This document shows positions 1-6,248 of a stretch of DNA of 14,155 nt, one piece after another. Position 1 is the stretch's first letter, and each line of letters starts with the position of its first letter. Position numbers and translations under genes: made by a program. A model generated the notes under the pieces. The model was given only the letters and a program-made list of their open reading frames with translations, ran no database searches and was not told the DNA's origin. Source of the DNA: an uncultured Eubacteriales bacterium (lineage in GTDB: Bacteria > Bacillota > Clostridia > Peptostreptococcales > Anaerovoracaceae); NCBI GenBank assembly GCA_900553025.1, contig USBT01000030.1, forward strand, positions 1-14,155. The letters are read 5' to 3'.

Positions 1-622
1 CGCCTATTAGTGTTTGTGCAACCATTTTCATACCGTCCTTAGGTGCGATTCCCATTTCGATACCTGCCTGCATGGCGGCCTGTACATATTTCAGCACATA
101 GGCAATACCACATGAAGTCAGCGCAGTTGCTGCTGCTATTTTACTTTCCGATATCATCATGGTCAGTCCCATCTCGTCGAACATATCAGTTAATAATTTC
201 TTTTGTTTATCTGAAGCATTGCGAGCGGCTATAAGAGTCATGCTGGCACGTTCGGCAATGGCGGGATTGGGAATAACACGGAAAATCGGCATTTCCGGCT
301 CACCACAAAAATGCGCTAAATCGTCGAAACAAATACCGGCGGCTAAAGACACGAGTATCTGTGTGCGTTTCAAACGGAGTGGTTCGAGTACCTCCTCTAT
401 TAACCAAGGTTTTACAGCAGCGATTACAATGTCGGCATTGCTTGCTGCATCCATATTGTTGTTCGTTGTTTTAATGTTGGGAAAGTCGGCTTTTAGTTTC
501 TCCAATTTCCCATTCGTTGGGTTGGACACAACAATTTCATGTCCTTGAACCAAATATCCCTGGGCTAAACCGCGTGCAATGGCAGAGCCCATATTTCCTG
601 CACCAATGATAGCTACTTTCAT
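1..622 (-). CDS. proC: Pyrroline-5-carboxylate reductase, N-terminal 207 residues (cut by window edge), Bacteroidota type
   Basis: Catalyses the last step of proline synthesis, NAD(P)H-dependent reduction of 1-pyrroline-5-carboxylate, in the cytoplasm. Translating the minus strand from the ATG at 622 gives an open frame to the window edge. It begins MKVAIIGAGNMGSAIARG, with the Rossmann GxGxxG at residues 7-12, followed by the dinucleotide-pocket segment AAVKPW (about 68-73) and the family stretches FRVIPNPA and ALTSCGIAYVLKYVQAAM. About 50-60 C-terminal residues, including the P5CR signature, lie outside the window. The VKPW form (VKPQ in most Firmicutes) and the overall wording resemble Bacteroidales ProC, and the upstream promoter is of the Bacteroidota class. 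The gene is therefore probably foreign to the rest of the window. Function is secure; lineage is inferred from residue patterns, not from a search. Confidence 0.93.
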   Translation of the reverse strand, partial: MKVAIIGAGNMGSAIARGLAQGYLVQGHEIVVSNPTNGKLEKLKADFPNIKTTNNNMDAASNADIVIAAVKPWLIEEVLEPLRLKRTQILVSLAAGICFDDLAHFCGEPEMPIFRVIPNPAIAERASMTLIAARNASDKQKKLLTDMFDEMGLTMMISESKIAAATALTSCGIAYVLKYVQAAMQAGIEMGIAPKDGMKMVAQTLIG

Positions 623-650
623 AATTTGATGTTATTTAGTACGTTGGAGA

Positions 651-681
651 CAAAGGTAAATGTAAAAAGTGAAAATTCGAA
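651..681 (-). promoter_or_regulatory. Bacteroidota-type promoter for proC
   Basis: On the minus strand TACCTTTG (658-651) matches the Bacteroidota -7 box TAnnTTTG exactly, and TTCG (681-678) lies 19 bases upstream, one mismatch from the -33 box TTTG. The start codon follows about 28 bases downstream, without a clear Shine-Dalgarno, as is usual in that phylum. The match is to a short consensus, so chance agreement in AT-rich DNA is possible. Confidence 0.6.
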
Positions 682-712
682 TAATTGTGGCAGGTATTTT
701 TCTTGTGGAAAA

Positions 713-742
713 TTGATTTTATGAATTTATATGCTAATTTTG
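713..742 (+). promoter_or_regulatory. Possible second Bacteroidota-type promoter, pointing right
   Basis: TTG (713-715), 19 bases, then TAATTTTG (735-742), which fits TAnnTTTG. It would fire divergently from proC, but the only downstream frame (ATG at 787) stops at 838-840, just where Firmicutes-like coding sequence begins. It may once have served a Bacteroidota gene that is missing from this contig. Weak evidence on its own. Confidence 0.35.
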
Positions 743-779
743 TTCGGTAATTATAGGAATACCAGTGACTTATAAGATA

Positions 780-850
780 AGAGTGTATGCTTTTCCTACA
801 TAAGAGTCTATACTTTATTTTGAGAGGTCGTTTCGTTTGAAAGGACAGTA
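780..850. other. Probable junction between Bacteroidota-like and Firmicutes-like DNA
   Basis: Left of here lie a Bacteroidota-type proC and its promoter. Right of here the sequence is a PotC reading frame that starts in the middle of the protein, in the conserved cytoplasmic loop, with an in-frame stop (838-840) directly upstream. No transposase, integrase, tRNA or direct repeat is visible at the join. The exact breakpoint cannot be fixed from sequence alone. Confidence 0.65.
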
Positions 851-1122
851 GGAAGGTTGTTTTTCCGGATATTTTGCCAGGGATTATCAGCGGATTTTTG
901 CTGGCATTCACAATGTCAGTTGATGACTTTGTTGTAACTCACTTTACAAGGGGGGCAGGTATAAACACTATTTCTACGCTTATTTACAGCCAGGCGAAAG
1001 TTGGAATCAAGCCGACACTATTCGCCCTGTCAACTATCATTTTTGTCGTTGTTCTTATAGTCCTCTTGGCGAGCAACCTCATGACAAACCGAAAAGCAAT
1101 GCTTATACAGAGGGGAGCGTGA
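844..1122 (+). pseudogene. potC: Spermidine/putrescine ABC transporter permease PotC, C-terminal fragment
   Basis: PotC is one of two inner membrane permeases of the polyamine uptake ABC transporter. Only about the last 92 residues remain. They start at DSRKVVFPDILPGIISG, which is the C-terminal half of the EAA loop that docks on the ATPase. A membrane segment follows (GFLLAFTMSVDDFVV), then the family's TLIYSQAKVGIKP stretch and the last membrane helix (ALSTIIFVVVLIVLLASNL). Full-length PotC is about 260 residues, so roughly two thirds is missing. The frame is closed upstream by TGA at 838-840. A TTG at 874 could be read as a start, but the homology clearly extends upstream of it. Four bases separate it from potD, consistent with the 3' end of a potABCD operon. 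The truncation coincides with the presumed contig junction, so the gene may be intact in the real genome. Confidence 0.88.
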
Positions 1123-1126
1123 TGAC

Positions 1127-2239
1127 TTGAGAAAAATATCAAAATTTGCAGCATTGGGAATCATCTGTTTTGCCTGTATTGGGATGTCACTTCTTTTGAC
1201 TGGCTGTGGCAACAAAACAGGGGAAATAGTTTCGGTATACTGCTTCGGCGATTACATAGATCCTCTTGTGATTCGCGACTTCGAAAAAGAAACAGGCATA
1301 AAGGTTGTTTACAGCACTTTCGACACTAACGAGGAGCTCTATCCTGTAATTAAAAATAACGGCGCTGATTATGATGTTATCTGCGCATCTGACTATATGA
1401 TAGAAAAACTAAGGGATGAGGGGCATCTTGCTGAACTTGACAAGAAGCTCATACCAAATTTAAAAAATATTTTGCCAAATTACATGGAAAAGGCTGAAAG
1501 CTATGACCCCGGCGGAAAATTTTCTGTTCCGCACACATGGGGAACTATGGGGATTATGTATAACAGAAAGACCATAGAAAAGGACGAAAAAATAGATAGC
1601 TGGAATGATTTATGGAAGAAAAAATATCGCGGTAAGATTGTGATGCCGGATTCTATGAGAGATACAATAGGCATAGGCCTCAAAAAGAATGGCTACTCAC
1701 TCAATACAAAAGACGTGCACCAGCTGTTGGCGGCTCAATATGATTTGAAGCAACAGAAGCCGTATGTGTATAAATACGTAAATGATTCAGCGAGAGATTT
1801 GATAATAGGCGGTTCAGCTGACCTTGCCGTTGTATGGAACGGTGAATATTTGTATAGCAAGGTCGAGAATAAGGACGTGGAATTTGCGGTGCCAAAGGAA
1901 GGCTCTGAGGAATTTATCGACGCATGGGCGATAACAGCTAAGGGTAAAAACCAGGAAAATGCAAATAAGTGGATAAATTTTATGCTTTCAAAAAAGGCCG
2001 CTATTACAAATTTTAATTACCTGACATATACAATCCCGAATAAATATGTATATGATAATATCGATGAGCTTATACAGGATTTCGACAAAGAGGCCTATGG
2101 TGGCAGGGGCGTAATCAAGGAAAATCAAATTGTGTTCCCAAGCGATGATGTGCTTAAGCGATGTGAGCTATTGCGAAATCTCGGACCTGACGGCGATGAC
2201 CTTTATACCGATATATGGAAGAAGTTCAAGGCGAGTTAG
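1127..2239 (+). CDS. potD: Spermidine/putrescine-binding lipoprotein PotD
   Basis: Extracellular solute-binding protein that captures polyamines and delivers them to PotBC. The 370 residues begin with a lipoprotein signal peptide: MRKISK, a hydrophobic core, then the lipobox LLTGC with the lipid-attached Cys at residue 27. The mature part has the PotD-type opening VYCFGDYIDPLVIRDFEKET, the hinge segment WGTMGIMYNRKTI and the ligand-pocket stretch LAVVWNGEYLYS. The length is normal for the family. The start is TTG at 1127, because the Shine-Dalgarno AGGGGAG (1111-1117) sits nine bases upstream and the nearby ATG at 1122 runs into a stop after two codons. It follows potC by four bases and is last in the operon. 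No convincing terminator follows it. The partner genes potA and potB would lie left of the junction and are not present. Confidence 0.95.
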   Translation: MRKISKFAALGIICFACIGMSLLLTGCGNKTGEIVSVYCFGDYIDPLVIRDFEKETGIKVVYSTFDTNEELYPVIKNNGADYDVICASDYMIEKLRDEGHLAELDKKLIPNLKNILPNYMEKAESYDPGGKFSVPHTWGTMGIMYNRKTIEKDEKIDSWNDLWKKKYRGKIVMPDSMRDTIGIGLKKNGYSLNTKDVHQLLAAQYDLKQQKPYVYKYVNDSARDLIIGGSADLAVVWNGEYLYSKVENKDVEFAVPKEGSEEFIDAWAITAKGKNQENANKWINFMLSKKAAITNFNYLTYTIPNKYVYDNIDELIQDFDKEAYGGRGVIKENQIVFPSDDVLKRCELLRNLGPDGDDLYTDIWKKFKAS

Positions 2240-2331
2240 GCGTAAGTTGAGGGCTCAATCAAAAAATATGAGTAAAAATAGAAATTCATGAAAACCGTAT
2301 AAAGAGCAGGCTGAGATGAGTTTTAAATCAT

Positions 2332-2335
2332 GGAG
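2332..2335 (+). promoter_or_regulatory. Ribosome binding site that decides the fic start
   Basis: GGAG lies nine bases before the ATG at 2345. The earlier in-frame ATG at 2330 overlaps this GGAG and has no Shine-Dalgarno of its own. Confidence 0.65.
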
Positions 2336-2344
2336 ATTATCAAA

Positions 2345-3085
2345 ATGAATAATTCAAACATAACACATAGCCCCATCTTAAAAAGGCTAAGAGAGGAAAA
2401 AGACCACAAAATATCGGGCGGTCTGTATCATGAACTCCAAATTCTCATGGCATATAATTCGAACCATATTGAGGGTAGTTCTCTAAGTGAGGAACAGACA
2501 CGAAGTATTTTTGAAACAAACTCCTTGCATGGCGGTGAAAATATTGATGTTGATGACATAATTGAAGCGGTAAATCATTTCAGAGCCTTTGATTATTGCA
2601 TTGATATTGCCGAGGAAGAATTAACCGATGATATCATTAAGCACATACATTATTTGCTAAAAAGTGGCACAAGCGACGAAAAAATATCTTGGTTTAAGGT
2701 GGGAGATTATAAGACGATGCCAAACATGGTTGGCGGTATCGAAGCTTCATCTCCTGAAGCTGTTAATGATGATATGAACAACCTTATAAAAGCATATGGG
2801 CACAAAACAGATGTTTCATTTGAGGATATAGTCGAATTTCATTTTAATTTTGAAAGAATCCACCCGTTCCAAGATGGAAACGGTCGTGTTGGTAGATTAA
2901 TTGCGTTTAAAGAGTGTCTAAAAAACAATATAACTCCATTTATAATTGAAGATAGCAAGAAGTCATTTTACTATCGTGGTTTGAGTGAATTTAAGAATGA
3001 TAAAACCTATCTAATTGAAACCTGCTACGACGGTCAAGATACGATTAAGTATATGCTGAATTTTTATAAGATATGTATGCAGTAG
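2345..3085 (+). CDS. Fic-domain protein with N-terminal inhibitory motif
   Basis: Fic proteins transfer AMP (less often other phosphate-containing groups) from a nucleotide to a hydroxyl side chain of a target protein. The catalytic loop is complete, HPFQDGNGRVGR, with the essential His at residue 173 counted from the ATG at 2345. It is preceded by the usual helix (FEDIVEFHFNFERI). The N-terminal part carries SNHIEG (39-44), matching the inhibitory motif [S/T]xxxE[G/N], whose Glu blocks productive ATP binding. This suggests a self-inhibited class II-like enzyme. VGDYKTMPNMVGG (about 119-131) is the flap region. Length is 246 residues with no extra domain, signal peptide or membrane segment; the target is unknown. 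No antitoxin partner is adjacent. It sits between the pot operon and an unrelated dehydrogenase with gaps on both sides, so it probably stands alone. AMPylation is inferred from the family. Confidence 0.9.
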   Translation: MNNSNITHSPILKRLREEKDHKISGGLYHELQILMAYNSNHIEGSSLSEEQTRSIFETNSLHGGENIDVDDIIEAVNHFRAFDYCIDIAEEELTDDIIKHIHYLLKSGTSDEKISWFKVGDYKTMPNMVGGIEASSPEAVNDDMNNLIKAYGHKTDVSFEDIVEFHFNFERIHPFQDGNGRVGRLIAFKECLKNNITPFIIEDSKKSFYYRGLSEFKNDKTYLIETCYDGQDTIKYMLNFYKICMQ

Positions 3086-3168
3086 CAGAATGCGACAAAA
3101 AACCGAGCAGTTGGAATGACAAAATCTTTGAGTACTCGGATATGAAGATGACTACAAAAAACGAATGT

Positions 3169-3172
3169 GGAG
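3169..3172 (+). promoter_or_regulatory. Ribosome binding site that decides the dehydrogenase start
   Basis: GGAG sits nine bases before the ATG at 3182. An in-frame GTG at 3167 overlaps it and lacks an upstream Shine-Dalgarno. The arrangement is almost the same as in front of the Fic gene. Confidence 0.6.
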
Positions 3173-3181
3173 ATAATAGAG

Positions 3182-4102
3182 ATGTACTGTAGTGAAAAAT
3201 CAAAAGCGGTATTCATAACAGGTGGAAGCGGTGGCATAGGTAGAGCCTGCGTTAAGTTGCTTGCCTCACAAGGATATATGGTTGCATTTACATATAATAA
3301 AAATGAGGGAGCGGCTAAAAAGCTTATTGAAGAACTTAGCGGAGTAGATGCGCAGAGCGTGAGTGCACCTCGTGCGGATGCCCGCTGTGGCGATTCGGTT
3401 GAGCCAAGTGCGTGCGAGGGTCAGGCAGACGCCAGCTGTGGCGATTCGGTTGCGCCTAGTGTATGCGAGGGTAATACCGATGAGCGCTGTGGCGATTGCG
3501 GGTGTAGCAAGACGACTATGCCTAATGTTTGCGCGCTTCGTGCGGATGTTCGCAATTACGAATCACTTGAAAAAGCCGCTATTGAGGGTGCAAGGCTGCT
3601 TGGAGTTAGCGGCTTTGACTGTGCTGTGCTTGCAGCGGGCATCAGTCAAATAGAGCCTTTCGACTTGTCGAAAGGCGACCACTGGAAGGAGCTGATGGAG
3701 GTAAATGTTACAGGAAGTGCAAATGCTATTTGGGCTATTATGCCACATATGATAAGCGAGAAAAACGGAGCAATTGTTTTATTGTCATCGATATGGGGAC
3801 AGGTTGGAGCTTCATGTGAAGTCGGTTACTCTGCGAGCAAGGGTGCTGTTGAGGCGATGTGCAAGGGACTTTCTAAGGAACTAGGACCGTCAAATATTAG
3901 GGTGAATTGTGTTGCACCAGGACTTATTGAAACGGAGATGAATGCTGAACTTTCTGAAGAGGCACTCAATTCTTTTGTTGAAGAGCTATCTCTTGAGCGA
4001 ATCGGAAAGCCGGAGGAGGTTGCAGAGGTTGTCGCATTTTTGCTGTCCGAGCAGAGTTCATATGTGACTGGGCAGGTTATAAGGGTCGATGGCGGCATGT
4101 AA
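3182..4102 (+). CDS. FabG-like short-chain dehydrogenase/reductase with a repeat insertion
   Basis: Classical SDR, probably an NAD(P)H-dependent ketoreductase; the substrate cannot be told. The cofactor motif TGGSGGIG is at residues 13-20. The catalytic set Asn175 (EVNVTG), Ser203 (LLSSIWG), Tyr216 and Lys220 (YSASK) is complete, with the Ser-Tyr spacing of 13 seen in FabG. The C-terminus VTGQVIRVDGGM is typical. The protein has 306 residues, while FabG-type enzymes have about 245-250. The excess is a 56-residue Cys-rich insertion (residues 64-119) placed just before the RADVRN segment, which in SDRs contacts the cofactor adenine. Without it the protein would be about 250 residues and ordinary. 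All catalytic residues lie outside the insertion and the frame is kept, so the enzyme may still work. fabG itself is possible, but no fatty acid genes are nearby, so I assign no symbol. Confidence 0.9.
   Translation: MYCSEKSKAVFITGGSGGIGRACVKLLASQGYMVAFTYNKNEGAAKKLIEELSGVDAQSVSAPRADARCGDSVEPSACEGQADASCGDSVAPSVCEGNTDERCGDCGCSKTTMPNVCALRADVRNYESLEKAAIEGARLLGVSGFDCAVLAAGISQIEPFDLSKGDHWKELMEVNVTGSANAIWAIMPHMISEKNGAIVLLSSIWGQVGASCEVGYSASKGAVEAMCKGLSKELGPSNIRVNCVAPGLIETEMNAELSEEALNSFVEELSLERIGKPEEVAEVVAFLLSEQSSYVTGQVIRVDGGM
3377..3544 (+). repeat. 168-base in-frame insertion made of 51-base tandem repeats
   Basis: Two full 51-base units (3377-3427 and 3428-3478, about 80 percent identical) and a diverged, longer third unit (3479-3544) encode DARCGDSVEPSACEGQA, DASCGDSVAPSVCEGNT and a third beginning DERCGDCGC. 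GCTGTGGCGATT recurs at 3384, 3435 and 3486, with exact 51-base spacing. The insertion is bounded by the direct repeat CGTGCGGATG at 3371-3380 and 3539-3548, 168 bases (56 codons) apart. The wider 22 bases around each copy are also similar. It is visibly more GC-rich than the flanking AT-rich gene and adds eight Cys residues. Confidence 0.88.
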
Positions 4103-4119
4103 AAAAATGTAAAATATGA

Positions 4120-4148
4120 TTGCAAAAAATCATGTATTTTGATATAAT
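4120..4148 (+). promoter_or_regulatory. Strong sigma-A type promoter for the SEDS/PBP block
   Basis: TTGCAA (4120-4125), a 17-base spacer, and TATAAT (4143-4148) preceded by TG one base upstream (extended -10). Transcription would start near 4155 and give a leader of about 70 bases. This is the best promoter match in the window and lies directly upstream of a long same-strand gene series. Confidence 0.8.
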
Positions 4149-4223
4149 TTTCGTAAAATAAATGCTTTAGTAAGGGGCTGACGTATTTTGTTCAAGTCGT
4201 TCAGTTTTTAGAAGGGGAACGTT

Positions 4224-6248
4224 TTGTCTCAGTTTTTCGATAGTATTGTAGAATTGTATAATCAGTGGACCGCTAATCTCTACGATATATGGCAGTTACC
4301 GGATAAGGAAGGTGTGCTCTTCACGGCAGTTGCTCGTTGGGTTTTTATTTTTTTGGCAGCATACATCCTTATCAGGTGTTTTTTGAGTCTTTTGTTTAGT
4401 AAGAATCCGAGTGAAGTTTGGGCGTATTTTCATGTTGAAAGTAGGTTTGATGATGAAGATGGTGTTAGTCTACCAATTACTCACTGGGAGAACATCGTAG
4501 GACGTGGTAAAGCCAGCGATATAAACATTGATGACCTCGGTGTTTCAAGAACTCACGGTACTCTGTGTAGAGATGACAGCGGCGAATGGTCGTACATGGA
4601 TTTTGGCTCTACAAATGGAGCGGAATTAAATGGTAGGACGGTATTGCCGAATAAGCCAGTAAAGATAGATTTTGGGGATGAATTAAAGCTAGGTACCAGA
4701 AAGTGCACGCTTTTTCCAATTAGTTTGGAGGAAAAAAATAATAATACAGCAATGCGAATGGAAGATACAAGGTTTTCATCTCCATGGAGTATTTTGATTG
4801 CTCTTACAATTTTTCAAGTAATGACGCTAATGCAGTTAAAAATTGCGTTAGGTGAGAATTTTCAGCCAAATATTGTGATTGCCTTTGCCAGTATGATTGC
4901 TATTATTTGGATTTACGTAATATTTATGAAGGGGCTAAAAAGAAAAGCCTTTGAAATGGAGTTTATTGCATTCTTTTTGTCTACACTCAGTCTTGCTGTG
5001 ACGGCAACAAAATATCCAGGGTCGGTTTTTAAGCAGTTTCTTGCTATTGCCTTGGGTTTTGCCTTGTTCTTTGTGATGTGCATCTATCTCAGAGATTTAT
5101 CGCGAGTGAGGAAGCTAAAGCCATATTTGATTATTCTTTCGGCTGTTCTGCTTTTAATAAATCTGGTATTTGCTAAATTAACTTATGGTGCACGAAACTG
5201 GATTTCAATAGGTGGTTTTTCGGTACAGCCGTCAGAGCTTGTAAAGCTGGCATATATTTGGATTGGTGCGGGAAGTCTGAATTATCTTGTAAATAAGAAG
5301 GATAACTTTAGATTCATGGCTTTTTCGGCATTCTGTTTTATTTGTCTTGCACTGATGAACGACTTTGGAACAGCAATTATCTTTTTTGTAAGTTTTTTGA
5401 TTATCTCGTTTCTTAGAACTGGGGACTTTACTAAGCTTATAGTGGTTGTAGGAGTAGCATTTGTCGGTGGATTGATGGTTTTGAAATTCAAAAGCTATGT
5501 TGCGGCGAGGTTTGCAACATGGGGTCATGTGTGGGAATACGCTGATACATCTGGGTTTCAACAGACGAGAGCTCTCTCTGCTACCGCTAGCGGAGGACTT
5601 GTCGGTGTCGGTGCTGGAAAAGGCTGGCTAAATGAAATTCCTGCTTCGGATACAGATATGGTATTTCCTCTAATTTCCGAGGAATGGGGAGTGATAATCG
5701 CAACTCTAGCTGTGCTGGCAATAATAATGCTCTCAATCTTTGCGGTGAGATCTGTCCTTGCTGGAAGATCAACCTTTTATACGATTGCAGCGTGCTCTGC
5801 CACATCGATGTTCCTATTTCAAACAGGTCTTAATGTTTTCGGCTCCGTAGATATTTTGCCATTTACTGGTGTTACATTTCCGTTTGTTTCAAATGGCGGA
5901 ACAAGTATGATAGCGTGTTGGGGACTGCTGGCATTCTTAAAAGCGTCGGATACTAGACAGAATGCAAGCTTTGCAATAAGCCTCAAGGATAAGGACGTTG
6001 ACAGCGTTGAATCGGATAATTATGTAAAAATTGATGACATTGAACACACAGATGAGGATGACCTATTTGCACGAGAGGAAAAGAGTGCGCATCATGTAGA
6101 AAACTCTGATAGAAATAAATCTAATTCTAACATTAGTTCAGAGAAAGACGGAACTGATATTGGACATGAAAGTCAGACCTCGTATACGGAAGATGAACTT
6201 GAAGCTCTTGCAAATGGCGAATTTTTAGGGGGCGATGACAGCAAATGA
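4224..6248 (+). CDS. FHA domain-SEDS (RodA/FtsW family) peptidoglycan glycosyltransferase fusion
   Basis: SEDS proteins polymerise lipid II into glycan strands together with a class B PBP. Order: short N-terminus, one membrane helix (about 31-57), a cytoplasmic FHA domain (about 85-165), the multi-helix SEDS core (about 185-575) and a hydrophilic, acidic tail (about 580-674). The FHA hallmarks are all present: Gly93-Arg94, SRTH (108-111) and TNG (130-132); such domains bind phosphothreonine. The SEDS core has GARNWISIGGFSVQPSELVK (322-341), DTDMVFPLISEEWG, in which Asp478 aligns with the catalytic Asp of RodA, and PFVSNGGTSM. The start is TTG at 4224, seven bases after AGGGG (4213-4217). The next gene overlaps by four bases (ATGA). 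RodA and FtsW cannot be separated safely; the partner PBP and FHA link recall the actinobacterial rodA-pbpA-fha clusters. No Ser/Thr kinase is in the window. Confidence 0.93.
   Translation: MSQFFDSIVELYNQWTANLYDIWQLPDKEGVLFTAVARWVFIFLAAYILIRCFLSLLFSKNPSEVWAYFHVESRFDDEDGVSLPITHWENIVGRGKASDINIDDLGVSRTHGTLCRDDSGEWSYMDFGSTNGAELNGRTVLPNKPVKIDFGDELKLGTRKCTLFPISLEEKNNNTAMRMEDTRFSSPWSILIALTIFQVMTLMQLKIALGENFQPNIVIAFASMIAIIWIYVIFMKGLKRKAFEMEFIAFFLSTLSLAVTATKYPGSVFKQFLAIALGFALFFVMCIYLRDLSRVRKLKPYLIILSAVLLLINLVFAKLTYGARNWISIGGFSVQPSELVKLAYIWIGAGSLNYLVNKKDNFRFMAFSAFCFICLALMNDFGTAIIFFVSFLIISFLRTGDFTKLIVVVGVAFVGGLMVLKFKSYVAARFATWGHVWEYADTSGFQQTRALSATASGGLVGVGAGKGWLNEIPASDTDMVFPLISEEWGVIIATLAVLAIIMLSIFAVRSVLAGRSTFYTIAACSATSMFLFQTGLNVFGSVDILPFTGVTFPFVSNGGTSMIACWGLLAFLKASDTRQNASFAISLKDKDVDSVESDNYVKIDDIEHTDEDDLFAREEKSAHHVENSDRNKSNSNISSEKDGTDIGHESQTSYTEDELEALANGEFLGGDDSK

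Noticed and set aside
159..548. 129-codon + strand frame at the left end
   Set aside because: It is the antisense shadow of proC, whose conserved ProC motifs on the minus strand are unambiguous.
874..876. TTG as a genuine start of a small membrane protein
   Set aside because: PotC homology (RKVVFPDI) continues upstream of it in the same frame, and no Shine-Dalgarno is present; the gene is a fragment.
636..911. Open frame of 91 codons on the minus strand
   Set aside because: It spans the proposed junction and overlaps the potC frame in antisense; low-complexity Lys/Ser/Phe-rich translation without recognisable motifs.
2247..2258. TTGAGGGCTCAA palindrome after potD as a terminator
   Set aside because: The stem is only four to five pairs with almost no loop, and A rather than T follows on the + strand.
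3363..3653. 96-codon + strand frame inside the dehydrogenase
   Set aside because: It arises from the GC-rich repeat read in another frame; the dehydrogenase frame holds all the conserved motifs.
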